Assembly: GCF_000698145.1 (NCBI RefSeq)
Contig: NZ_BAXB01000002.1
Location: 186,001 to 250,000 of the forward strand
Origin: Geomicrobium sp. JCM 19039
GTDB taxonomy: Bacteria; Bacillota; Bacilli; Bacillales; Marinococcaceae
DNA: 64,000 nucleotides
Direction: 5' to 3'
Part shown: positions 38,857-47,130 of the stretch, one piece after another
Layout of the letters: each line of letters starts with the position of its first letter
How positions within the stretch are numbered: position 1 is the first letter of the stretch
Position numbers and translations under genes: made by a program
Notes under the pieces: generated by a model
Seen by the model: only the letters and a program-made list of their open reading frames with translations
Database searches by the model: none
What the model was told of the DNA's origin: nothing

Positions 38857-39642
38857 ATGAAAGTCTTACAATATCAAATGCGTGTAATCGCAGGAAGCCC
38901 TGTTCAAAATCGACAACGGGTCGAAGAGTGGATGCGTGAAGAAGTGAAAAAATATGCACCTGACGTCGTTGTTTTACCTGAGATGTGGACGACCGGGTAC
39001 GCACTCGAGCAGCTTGAAGACATTGCCGAACAAGAAGGAGGGGTGACGGAGTCGTTTCTGATGGAGCAAGCGAAGACGCATAACGTGATGATCGTTGCCG
39101 GCAGCATGGCTGTGAAAACAGCGGACGGCATCGTGAACCGTAGTCTTGTTTATGATCATACCGGTACGTGCGTTCATCGGTATGACAAAATCCATCTCGT
39201 GCCGATGTTAAATGAGCCTGACTATCTCGTACGTGGCCAAGAGAAACCAACGGTCTTCCCTGTATCGTCTTCCCGAGCTGGCGTATTGATTTGTTATGAT
39301 TTACGTTTTCCTGAACTGTTCCGATCGTTAGCATTGCAAGGAGCGGAAGTGATTTTTGTCGTTGGAGAGTGGCCAGCGGCAAGAAGAGACCATTGGGATA
39401 CGTTGTTAAAAGCGAGAGCAATCGAAAATCAATGCTATATTGTCGCGTGTGATGCTGTTGGCTCACACAACGACGTAGATTACTCTGGAAATTCATTAGT
39501 CTACTCTCCGTGGGGGAACTTGATTGTCCGTGCGTCACCCGTTGATGAGGAGACGGTCGTTGCCGACCTTGATTTTTCAGAAGTACAACAGTTCCGAAAA
39601 GCCGTGCCAAATTTAACGAATCGCGTGCCATCACTCTATTAG
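38857..39642 (+). CDS. mtnU: Carbon-nitrogen hydrolase, MtnU/omega-amidase-like
   Basis: 261 residues of the nitrilase superfamily with the full Glu-Lys-Cys triad: LPEMWTTGY, YDKIHLVP and ICYDLRFPELFR. Bacillus MtnU (YkrU) is thought to hydrolyse alpha-ketoglutaramate, the by-product when MtnE uses glutamine as amino donor; the adjacency here supports that role. It starts 14 bases after mtnE. Other methionine-salvage genes (mtnA, mtnK, mtnW) are not in the window. Confidence 0.85.
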   Translation: MKVLQYQMRVIAGSPVQNRQRVEEWMREEVKKYAPDVVVLPEMWTTGYALEQLEDIAEQEGGVTESFLMEQAKTHNVMIVAGSMAVKTADGIVNRSLVYDHTGTCVHRYDKIHLVPMLNEPDYLVRGQEKPTVFPVSSSRAGVLICYDLRFPELFRSLALQGAEVIFVVGEWPAARRDHWDTLLKARAIENQCYIVACDAVGSHNDVDYSGNSLVYSPWGNLIVRASPVDEETVVADLDFSEVQQFRKAVPNLTNRVPSLY

Positions 39643-39657
39643 AAATGGGGAGTTTTT

Positions 39658-40524
39658 ATGAAGCTAGTGACGGTTATTGCAAATGATCAAGAAAAAGCAG
39701 GAATTTTACTTGACGATGTGATTGTGCCGATTGAATGCATTAACGATCATGATCGGTTAGACTTTGAAGTGAAGATGAAACCGCTGATTGAAAACGACCA
39801 ACTCTCGGATCTTGCCAGGTGGGTAGCGAACAAGCAACACATCGCCACTGAAATACCTGGAGTTTTGCCTCTTTGTGACGTCACTTTGGGACCTCTTTAC
39901 CGAAACCCTGAGAAAATATGGGGGATCGGCCTAAATTATGTCGATCATGCCGCTGATTTAAACGAAGTGTCCCCCAATACAGAACCGGCAAGCTTTATGA
40001 AACCTGTAACGACGATTATCGGTCCGGGAGAGACGATACGGTTGCCACCGCAATCCGAGCGCACGACCGGCGAAGCAGAGCTAGGTATTATTATTGGGAA
40101 AACGTGTAAGGACGTTGAGGAACATGAGGCATTCGATGTGATAGCCGGCTATACGACGATTATTGACATGACGGCGGAAGATATTTTAGAGAAGAATCCG
40201 AGGTATCTCACACGCGCCAAAAGTTTTGATACGTTTTTCAGCTTCGGTCCGGTCTTGCTCACCCGTGATGAGGTAGAAGATCTTCACAGTCTCGAAGTGC
40301 GTACGATGCACAATGGTGAGCTTCATCGAAAAAATACGATTGCAAACATGACATTCTCGCCAGAAATGCTCGTATCCTTTCATTCTAAAGTGATGACACT
40401 CAACCCTGGGGATATTATCTCGACGGGAACACCTGGTGCTGTGCACCTCCGAGAGGCAGACATTGTCGGGTGTGAGATTGATGGCTTTTTACCACTCACC
40501 AACCCTGTTAAAACAGCAGACTAA
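39658..40524 (+). CDS. Fumarylacetoacetate hydrolase-family enzyme
   Basis: 288 residues of the FAH superfamily, Mg-dependent hydrolases and decarboxylases of keto acids. Metal ligands lie in ERTTGEAELGIIIG and in TIIDMTAED; ISTGTPGAV near the C-terminus is also characteristic. It is in line with the mtnE-mtnU genes (15-base gap) and the SDR gene after it, suggesting a small catabolic operon for a keto acid or sugar acid. The actual substrate cannot be deduced. Confidence 0.83.
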   Translation: MKLVTVIANDQEKAGILLDDVIVPIECINDHDRLDFEVKMKPLIENDQLSDLARWVANKQHIATEIPGVLPLCDVTLGPLYRNPEKIWGIGLNYVDHAADLNEVSPNTEPASFMKPVTTIIGPGETIRLPPQSERTTGEAELGIIIGKTCKDVEEHEAFDVIAGYTTIIDMTAEDILEKNPRYLTRAKSFDTFFSFGPVLLTRDEVEDLHSLEVRTMHNGELHRKNTIANMTFSPEMLVSFHSKVMTLNPGDIISTGTPGAVHLREADIVGCEIDGFLPLTNPVKTAD

Positions 40525-40540
40525 AAAAGGATGTGTTTCC

Positions 40541-41332
40541 ATGAACCTATCATTAGAAAATAAGAGAGTGCTCGTTCTCGCTGCAAGTAAGGGACTAGGT
40601 CGTGCGATTGCGACGGCTTTTGCGCACGAAGGCAGCCACGTCGTCATTACGAGCCGAGACGCAAGTGCTCTAGAAGACACAGCAAATACGATCAAACAAG
40701 AAACGGGGAACGAGAACGTTTATTTTTCCTCTAGTGACATTACGAAAGAAAAGGATTTACAATCGCTTGTGAATGAAACCGTTGAAAAACTTGGCGGTGT
40801 CGACATCCTCATTAACAATAGCGGGGGCCCAAGAGCAGGTTTGTTTGAAGATATGACGGCTGAAGATTGGCAGCAAGCCTACGAATTGAATTTACTTAGT
40901 TATGTACGGACGACGCAAGCGGTATTACCTTACATGAAAAAACAACAGTTTGGCCGAATCGTAAACATTACATCGTCTTCGATTAAACAGGCGCTTGATG
41001 GAATGGTTCTCTCCAATACGTTTCGCGCAGGGGTGCTCGGCTTGACGAAAAGCCTTGCTACAGAACTTGCTGGGGAAGACATTCTTGTCAATACAGTAGG
41101 ACCTGGACGTATTGCAACCGACCGGGTGGCAGAGCTTGACGCTATTGCGGCGAACAAACAAGACAAACAGCCTGAAGACATTAAAAGAGAGTCTGAGAAA
41201 AAGATTCCGGCAGGTCGCTATGGAGAACCAGAAGAGTTTGCAAAAACAGTTGTGTTCCTCGCATCGGGAGCGAATACGTATGTGACCGGGCAGTCGTTAC
41301 TCGTCGATGGAGGACTCGTCCGCTCATTGTAG
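40541..41332 (+). CDS. Atypical short-chain dehydrogenase/reductase
   Basis: 263 residues with an SDR fold, but the key motifs deviate. The nucleotide motif reads LAASKGLGRAIA instead of TGxxxGxG, and the position of the catalytic Tyr-x-x-x-Lys reads SNTFR. It resembles the known subgroup of beta-ketoacyl-reductase-like SDRs that lack a perfect tetrad. INNSGGPRAG and VDGGLVRSL ends are conserved. ATG 40541 follows AAAGGATG; a longer in-frame start at 40436 lies inside the FAH gene. The gene closes the 37.7-41.3 kb cluster. Confidence 0.8.
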   Translation: MNLSLENKRVLVLAASKGLGRAIATAFAHEGSHVVITSRDASALEDTANTIKQETGNENVYFSSSDITKEKDLQSLVNETVEKLGGVDILINNSGGPRAGLFEDMTAEDWQQAYELNLLSYVRTTQAVLPYMKKQQFGRIVNITSSSIKQALDGMVLSNTFRAGVLGLTKSLATELAGEDILVNTVGPGRIATDRVAELDAIAANKQDKQPEDIKRESEKKIPAGRYGEPEEFAKTVVFLASGANTYVTGQSLLVDGGLVRSL

Positions 41333-41344
41333 TCGCTTGACTTT

Positions 41345-41662
41345 TCTCCTCAATATGGTAAGCTGGACGTTGTGTAGTTGCTAGCTACTCACGCAGATCC
41401 CTCGACTTTACCCTTCCCATGTGAATTTCACGAGAAGAGAATGGAAGCGAGGCTTGTGCTCATATTGAGCTTAAATAAGCAAGTTGACGTAACATAAGAT
41501 AACGACCATTCAACCATTTCATCCAGATCTTTAAGGGGCGGCCATTGGAGCCGTAAAGGCAAAAGAGCAGGTAGGGCTTTTGTTGATCTGGGGTACATTG
41601 CTATGAAATAAACGTGAGAACCATCAGCCCCGTGTGGAGCTGATGGTTTTTTGGTGTGCTTT
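41345..41662 (+). ncRNA. Candidate structured RNA ending in a strong terminator
   Basis: No gene fits in this 380-base gap, but there are several nested stems: CTCAATATG/CATATTGAG (41349-41357 with 41461-41469) closing a 120-base domain with inner pairs CTTCC/GGAAG, CTCG/CGAG, GTGA/TCAC and GTAG/CTAC; then CCAGATC/GATCTGG (41523-41529 with 41585-41591) closing a second domain with CAAAAG/CTTTTG inside; then a perfect nine-pair terminator ACCATCAGC/GCTGATGGT plus T6 at about 41630-41656. I could not match it to 6S, tmRNA, SRP RNA, RNase P, T-box or a common riboswitch. It may be a standalone RNA or the leader of the RmlC-like gene. Confidence 0.5.
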
Positions 41663-41740
41663 TATAAAGCGGTTAGGCGTGGTCATGAATTAAGGTCCAG
41701 TTGAATAAGATGAGTGATGAACGTGAAAGGAGAGGTTCCT

Positions 41741-42196
41741 TTGATCGAAGGTGTCAAAGTAAAACAGCTCATAAAGCATCACGATGATCGCGGCTATTTT
41801 GCTGAACTTGTCCGTGAAGACGAATCGATACTCACGCAATTTGGTCAGATGTCTTTGTCGATGAGTTATCCAGGCGTTATTAAAGCCTTTCATTATCATG
41901 AAAAACAAGATGATGTATGGTTCTTCCCAGCTGGAAACGCACAAGTGGTTTTGTATGACACACGTCGGTCTTCACCGACGTACAAAGAAACCGATGTGTA
42001 TTATATGGGGGAGTCCAATCCAATTGTGCTGCTCATACCTCGCTTTGTTGCCCACGGATACCGAGTGCTTGGCAACACGCCGCTCTCAATTATCTATTTA
42101 ACGACGCACGCGTATCGAAGAGACGAACCCGATGAAAAGCGCATTGCTTGGAATGATCCCCGAATTGGGTTTGATTGGAACACGAAACATTATTAA
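41741..42196 (+). CDS. dTDP-4-dehydrorhamnose 3,5-epimerase-like protein
   Basis: 151 residues of the RmlC cupin family, with HDDRGYFAELVRED at the start, the catalytic-His region KAFHYHEKQDDVWFF, and IPRFVAHGYRVLG. It is shorter than classical RmlC and closest in layout to the SpsL-type members of Bacillus polysaccharide clusters. TTG 41741 is preceded by AAAGGAGAGG at the right distance; GTG 41714 is less likely. No other dTDP-sugar genes are near. A strong hairpin follows. Confidence 0.75.
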   Translation: MIEGVKVKQLIKHHDDRGYFAELVREDESILTQFGQMSLSMSYPGVIKAFHYHEKQDDVWFFPAGNAQVVLYDTRRSSPTYKETDVYYMGESNPIVLLIPRFVAHGYRVLGNTPLSIIYLTTHAYRRDEPDEKRIAWNDPRIGFDWNTKHY

Positions 42197-42200
42197 ATGC

Positions 42201-42236
42201 GAAAGGGCGCTATCTTTGGATAGCGCCCTTTCGTTC
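42201..42236 (+). terminator. Strong hairpin/terminator after the RmlC-like gene
   Basis: GAAAGGGCGCTATC ... GATAGCGCCCTTTC, 14 perfect pairs with a four-base loop, followed by a weak T stretch. Confidence 0.75.
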
Positions 42237-42285
42237 GGCCTCTGTATGTTAAACTAAGGGAAAATGACTAAAGGGAGTGGGAAGT

Positions 42286-42853
42286 GTGACGACAATTGGA
42301 TTTATTCGACACGGTCGGACCGCTTGGAATCATACAGGACGGGCACAAGGAAGTTCTGATATTCCTTTGGATGAAGAAGGGATCGTTACAGCTGAACGCC
42401 TAAGAGAACGGCTTCGTGATGAACAATGGGACCACGTGTACGCCAGTGATCTAAGGCGCGCTTATCAAACCGCAGACATTGCGAGTGGCGATCATTTGCC
42501 TCGCCCGATTCACACCGACGAGCGTTTACGCGAAATCGGCGGAGGTTTGATCGAAGGAACGACGGAAGCTGAACGAATTGAGCGGTGGGGAACAAACTGG
42601 CGAGACAAAGACTTACAAATGGAATCTGCTGAAGCGGCTGCGACGTGGGTTGCTCGCGATCGCTGATATTGTAAACAATCATCCTAGTGAGCGTGTGTTG
42701 ATCGTCGCTCACGGAACATTGCTCAGACTTTTGATTGAGAGTATGACAGAAACGAGTGATCGGTTACCTTTAGATAATACGTCGGTAAGCTATGTAACGA
42801 AGACAGATGACCGTTGGACGTGTTCAATTTATAATTGTACGAAACACTTATAG
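42286..42853 (+). CDS. Histidine phosphatase (phosphoglycerate-mutase-like), one frameshift
   Basis: About 188 residues after repair. The phospho-His motif IRHGRTAWN is at the N-terminus, SDLRRAYQTA and the acid Glu (REIGGGLIEG) follow, and the second catalytic His is in LIVAHGTLLR, placed in a different frame. One indel between about 42630 and 42655 separates the halves. The family includes Bacillus PhoE/YhfR-type phosphatases. GTG 42286 follows AAGGGAGTGG. Its end overlaps the convergent YeiH gene by six bases. Confidence 0.8.
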
Positions 42854-43819
42854 TAAGATTGTGACATAAACATACCCAAATACGAACAAGACGAACGAAG
42901 CAAGGATGCAAATCAAGAATAAGCGCTTGCCGTGTTTTAATGAACCGATGCTCACTTGTAGACCAAAACCCGCCATCGCCATACCGATCAATACGTACGC
43001 GATTTGCACGAAAATCTCAGACATTGCTGTCGGAAAAATTCCTGTCGTATGAATGGCACTTGTGCATAGAAAGCCGAATACAAACCAAGGTATCGGGAAC
43101 TTGCCAATGGGTTGGCTATTTCTGTTTGACTTCCGAAAAACAAAGGCGAGGATGAGTAGCAAAGGGATGAGCAATAGTACACGGGTCAATTTAACAACGA
43201 GTGCATGATCGAGTGCTTCTGAAGTCCCTCTTGCTCCAGCCGCTGCAACGTGGGCAATTTCATGTAAGACACCGCCAGCAAGCATGCCGTATTGGCTGTC
43301 TGTCATACTTAAAAACGGGTAACTTACGATGAGCAATAGCGTAAACAGTGTGCCGGTCATTGAAATAATGGCCACAGCTGTGGCGACTTCGGTTTGGCGA
43401 ACTGCTATTTGCGTGCTCACGGCCCCAATGGCCGCTGCCCCGCAAATAGCAGTTCCTGATGCAACAAGAACGCCTGATGAGCGATCAGTGTTTGTGATCA
43501 TAACAAGGACGATGACGGCGAAAAATCCGACGATAGTCGCTAAAATTGCAAACTGCAAAGTTTCAGTTCCGAGGGAGAGAATGTCGCCAAAATGAAGACG
43601 GAACCCAAGGAATACGATGCCGATTTTAAGCAGCATCTTTGTGCTAAGTGTTACGCCAGACTGACACTCGTTTTGCAAACCGAAGATTGAGCGGTATAAC
43701 ATCCCGATGAATAAAGCTAAAACGAGCGGTCCGATAATGGACAGTAACCCCCATTGACTAAGGAGCATTGCGATCAATGTAAGTGCGAATGTGAGTAGAA
43801 TTCCTTTTATGTAGTGCAC
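42848..43819 (-). CDS. YeiH-family putative sulfate exporter (UPF0324)
   Basis: About 323 residues with ten or so membrane segments. The family signature GTAICGAAAIGAVS and the VLHEIAHVAAAG block are clear. YeiH proteins are predicted sulfur-oxyanion exporters; the activity is not firmly proven. GTG 43819 lies seven bases after AGAGGAG and is the best start; upstream in-frame ATGs lack a site. A LysR gene is divergent from it, the usual arrangement for this family. Confidence 0.82.
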   Translation of the reverse strand: MHYIKGILLTFALTLIAMLLSQWGLLSIIGPLVLALFIGMLYRSIFGLQNECQSGVTLSTKMLLKIGIVFLGFRLHFGDILSLGTETLQFAILATIVGFFAVIVLVMITNTDRSSGVLVASGTAICGAAAIGAVSTQIAVRQTEVATAVAIISMTGTLFTLLLIVSYPFLSMTDSQYGMLAGGVLHEIAHVAAAGARGTSEALDHALVVKLTRVLLLIPLLLILAFVFRKSNRNSQPIGKFPIPWFVFGFLCTSAIHTTGIFPTAMSEIFVQIAYVLIGMAMAGFGLQVSIGSLKHGKRLFLICILASFVLFVFGYVYVTILL

Positions 43820-43923
43820 TAGTTTCGCTCCTCTCATCATTACTGTACATAAAGATTGATGATAAATGAAATACATAATTATAATGCTTAGCATTACAAT
43901 TCTTAATGAATGGAGCGTTGTAG

Positions 43924-44826
43924 GTGGTCGATGAACGACTCAAGATTTTTGTTACTGTTGTTGACGAGCAACATTTTACGAAAGCGGCTGAAAAGTTGTT
44001 GATTTCACAACCAAATGTGAGCATTGCACTAAAAAAGCTTGAGGAAACGTACGGGACGACCCTTCTCATTCGATCGTCAAAATCGGTGAAGCTCACACCG
44101 ACGGGTGAGCGGTTATACGTAAGGGCAAAGCAAATCTTAGCTTTGTACGAGCAAATCCACACAGAAATTGATACACTACATAATCATGTGCAAGGAAAGC
44201 TTCATATTGGAGCTAGCTTTTCGATTGGAGAATACCTTGTACCGAAGATGTTGCACGATGTATACACTGACTTTCCGAATCTTGAAGTGGAAGTCACAAT
44301 TGCTAATACGGAAGAAATCGTACAGAAGGTTGCAAATTTAGATGTTGAATTCGGGTTTATTGAAGGAAAAACCGAGCATAAAGATGTGTGGGTACAGCCT
44401 TTCATGGAGGATGAACTTAGAATTGCTGCAAGTCGTCATCATCCATTGTTGGCGCGTTCTACCATTGATATACAAGACCTTTACGGACAAGCATGGGTGA
44501 TGAGGGAACGAGGGTCTGGGACGCGTAACTATTTTGATGAGTTTTTATTTAAGCATCACATCCAACCTAAATCGGTGACGACAATCGGAAGTAACCAGGG
44601 CGTTAAAGAGGCAGTCATGAGGAATTTAGGGTTATCCATTTTATCGAAGCACGTCATTCAACAAGACGTTGAACGAGGGACGATCGTTGTTATCCCGCTT
44701 GATGCCGTGAAAATGCAGCGAATGTTCTCGTTCGTTTCTTCTAAAATATCGTCCACGAGTCGTAACAAGCAGGCATTTGTCCACGTATTAAACGAGCGTT
44801 GGGGAACAACGATAAAAGAATGGTGA
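43924..44826 (+). CDS. LysR-family transcriptional regulator
   Basis: 300 residues. N-terminal winged helix-turn-helix (residues about 2-60: FVTVVDEQHFTKAAEKL, SQPNVSIALKKLEE) and a C-terminal substrate-binding domain. Divergence from the YeiH-type exporter with a 104-base shared gap strongly suggests it regulates that gene, as with YeiE/YeiH and CysL-like pairs. Start GTG 43924. The inositol phosphatase gene follows 11 bases later and may be co-transcribed. Confidence 0.88.
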   Translation: MVDERLKIFVTVVDEQHFTKAAEKLLISQPNVSIALKKLEETYGTTLLIRSSKSVKLTPTGERLYVRAKQILALYEQIHTEIDTLHNHVQGKLHIGASFSIGEYLVPKMLHDVYTDFPNLEVEVTIANTEEIVQKVANLDVEFGFIEGKTEHKDVWVQPFMEDELRIAASRHHPLLARSTIDIQDLYGQAWVMRERGSGTRNYFDEFLFKHHIQPKSVTTIGSNQGVKEAVMRNLGLSILSKHVIQQDVERGTIVVIPLDAVKMQRMFSFVSSKISSTSRNKQAFVHVLNERWGTTIKEW

Positions 44827-44837
44827 GGGGAATCGGA

Positions 44838-45647
44838 ATGATCAATCAAGCTAAATCCGTGGCAATAGCCGCTGCGCTGGAAGCAGGGAACTATATGAAA
44901 CGTCAATTTTTGCAACCTTCTTTTGTTCATGAAAAAGGGAACGATGGCGACCTCGTTACGAATGTCGATTTTGAATGTGAGCGAATCATTCTCCAACAGA
45001 TCACGGGGACGTTTCCAACTCATCAAATACAAAGTGAAGAAATTGGCGATAACGGCCACGAAAGTGAATGGCTATGGCTCATTGATCCCCTTGATGGAAC
45101 GAACAACTTTGCGTTAGACTTGCCATTGTTCTCCGTATCCATTTCATTAATGCATAAAAAGAAAGCGGTGTTGTCGGTCATCTATGAACCGATGGTCGAT
45201 CAATTGTATTGTGCGATTGAAGGCGAAGGGTCTTACGTGAACAAGGAACGGTTTACAATATCACGTACTGAAAAAGAGTTGCGGCAACTATCTGTCGCAT
45301 GGATTCAAGGGCATCATGTACAGCGAACGAAAGAAGCCGTTGTACTCCGCCAACACATTGACACGTATTGCAAACGAATGATTCGGACGTGGGCACCAAC
45401 GTTAGTGTGGAACATGCTTGCAAAAGGAAAGCTGGACGGCATTGTTCTTTATGATTCTGAAGGATATGATCTATACTCGGGCATGTTAATGGTAAAGGAA
45501 GCGGGAGGAGAGATCATTGATTTTGACGGTCGTGACGTCTCTCAGATGCTGAGTCGGCCAACATTGATTGCTTGTCACACAAATAAAAAGTCACAAATGT
45601 TACAGCTCGTAAACGAAGGTTTACGGAGCAAGGAACCGATTAGATAA
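44838..45647 (+). CDS. Inositol monophosphatase-family phosphatase
   Basis: 269 residues. Li-sensitive Mg phosphatase fold with EEIGDN (Glu ligand) near residue 70, the hallmark LIDPLDGTNNFA near residue 85 and the last ligand Asp in YDLYSGMLMVKEAGG near residue 210. Related enzymes act on inositol phosphate, histidinol phosphate or PAP. Next to a presumed sulfur-exporter regulator, a CysQ-like PAP phosphatase is conceivable but unproven. ATG 44838 follows GGTGAGGGG. PurU follows closely. Confidence 0.85.
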   Translation: MINQAKSVAIAAALEAGNYMKRQFLQPSFVHEKGNDGDLVTNVDFECERIILQQITGTFPTHQIQSEEIGDNGHESEWLWLIDPLDGTNNFALDLPLFSVSISLMHKKKAVLSVIYEPMVDQLYCAIEGEGSYVNKERFTISRTEKELRQLSVAWIQGHHVQRTKEAVVLRQHIDTYCKRMIRTWAPTLVWNMLAKGKLDGIVLYDSEGYDLYSGMLMVKEAGGEIIDFDGRDVSQMLSRPTLIACHTNKKSQMLQLVNEGLRSKEPIR

Positions 45648-45660
45648 AGGAAGTGCTTAC

Positions 45661-46544
45661 ATGAGTAAACAACAACAGCTCCAAGACAGTTATAAAAACC
45701 GCGGTCGCTTGTTGATCAGTTGTGAGGACCAACCTGGTATTGTATCAGCCGTATCGTCTACACTCGCAAATCATAAAGCGAACATTATTGAATCCAATCA
45801 GTATTCGACGAATCCCCATGGAGGAAAATTCTTTATGCGCATCGAGTTTGAATGTGCAGATCTTCAGGCGCATAAAGCGAACATAAAAAAAGACCTTGAA
45901 GCGATTGGACAGACGTTCCAGATGAAGTGGACGTTAACAGATGTACAACAATTAAAACGCGCGGCGATTTTTGTTTCAAAAGAGCTTCATTGTTTACGTG
46001 AAATTCTATTGGAGTGGGATAACGGAGATCTTCCCATTGAAATACCTATAGTAATTAGTAATCATCCTGATGCTCGGGTGTTCGTCGAGTCATTTGGTAT
46101 TCCCTTCGTGCATATTCCCGCATCTAGAGACAACCGTGAACAAAGCGAAAAAGAACAATTGGACTTCCTGAAACAATATGAGATAGATGTGGTCGTGCTC
46201 GCGCGTTACATGCAAATTCTCACTCCCGATTTTGTCGAGCAATACGATCAGCGGATTATTAACATCCACCATTCATTTTTACCTGCATTTGTAGGCGCAA
46301 AACCGTATGATCGTGCCTATGAACGAGGGGTGAAGCTCATTGGAGCAACGTCCCATTATGTGACGAATGATTTAGATGAAGGTCCGATTATTGAACAAGA
46401 TATTAAACGAGTCAACCACCGAGACGGGTTGATGACTTAAAAAAGAACGGTCGGATCGTTGAAAGAAGCGTGCTCATTCGCGCATTAAAGTGGCATGTGG
46501 AAGACCGTGTTATGGTGAATGATAATAAAACGATTGTTTTCTAG
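45661..46544 (+). CDS. purU: Formyltetrahydrofolate deformylase, one frameshift
   Basis: About 293 residues after repair. PurU releases formate from 10-formyl-THF, balancing one-carbon pools. An N-terminal ACT domain (residues about 15-95, [13 protein letters not shown]) is followed by the formyltransferase fold: [18 protein letters not shown], and [10 protein letters not shown] with the catalytic Asn-His-Asp residues. A missing G in GGG at about 46429 truncates the frame at HRDGLMT; adding it restores [18 protein letters not shown] to a stop at 46544. Confidence 0.9.
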
Positions 46545-46620
46545 GATGTAGGGTTACTTCATGATGAAATAGGGTATTCCTCCCATATACTTACTTTTTA
46601 CTGACGGGGAGGATGCACAC

Positions 46621-46935
46621 ATGAAAAAGATCAGTTCGATTCTAGTTGGAAGTCTTCTCGTTTTGGCTGCGTGTGGAGACGACGATGGATCAGAAGAAGC
46701 GACGGTTGATATGGACGCTGGGCAGCAACTTTATGAAGAACATTGCCTAAGTTGTCATGGTCAAAACATGGAAGGGGACGTCGGTCCAGACATTACGATT
46801 TATCCGTATCGTGATGTACTAAACGCCATCGAGGAAGGTCCGGGCACGATGCCGGAAGGTATTATCGAAGGCGAAGAGGCGGAGACGGTCGCGCAGTATG
46901 TAGAAGCTGTAAATCAAGAAGATGAGGATGAATAA
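46621..46935 (+). CDS. cccB: Membrane-anchored cytochrome c551-like lipoprotein
   Basis: 104 residues. Lipoprotein signal with lipobox LAAC, an acidic linker, and a small class I cytochrome c domain: heme attachment CLSCH near residue 42 and axial Met in PGTMPEG near residue 80. It resembles Bacillus CccB, an electron carrier between the bc complex and terminal oxidases on the outer face of the membrane. The acidic C-terminus (NQEDEDE) fits the general acidity of exported proteins here. Terminator directly after. Confidence 0.87.
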   Translation: MKKISSILVGSLLVLAACGDDDGSEEATVDMDAGQQLYEEHCLSCHGQNMEGDVGPDITIYPYRDVLNAIEEGPGTMPEGIIEGEEAETVAQYVEAVNQEDEDE

Positions 46936-46947
46936 GAAGGGCTGAAA

Positions 46948-46990
46948 AAGGCGGGGAAGGACGAGTGAACATCCTTCCCCGCCTTTTTTT
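46948..46990 (+). terminator. Terminator of the cytochrome c551 gene
   Basis: AAGGCGGGGAAGGA ... TCCTTCCCCGCCTT, 14 pairs, followed by a T run. Confidence 0.93.
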
Positions 46991-47066
46991 GATGACCGTG
47001 AGGCGAGGAAACTTGCTCATTTCTACTGTTTTTGATGAGCGGGTTCCTCTATTTTCAAAATATAGA

Positions 47067-47096
47067 TTGACAGTGATAATCATTATCACTTACTAT
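47067..47096 (+). promoter_or_regulatory. Promoter with perfect Fur box, siderophore uptake operon
   Basis: TTGACA (47067-47072), 18-base spacer, TACTAT (47091-47096). The spacer holds the perfect palindrome GTGATAATCATTATCAC (47073-47089), which matches the TGATAATNATTATCA Fur box. Fur-iron would block RNA polymerase, so the operon should be on under iron limitation. Confidence 0.92.
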
Positions 47097-47130
47097 GATT
47101 GAGAATACATTTCATTAAACGGAGGAAATT

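Noticed and set aside
41345-41662. 6S RNA, tmRNA, SRP RNA, RNase P RNA or a T-box leader
   Set aside because: I looked for the SRP GGAAGGAAGC motif, the T-box AGGGTGG motif, tmRNA ends and RNase P conserved blocks and found none; a known class is not excluded without a covariance search.
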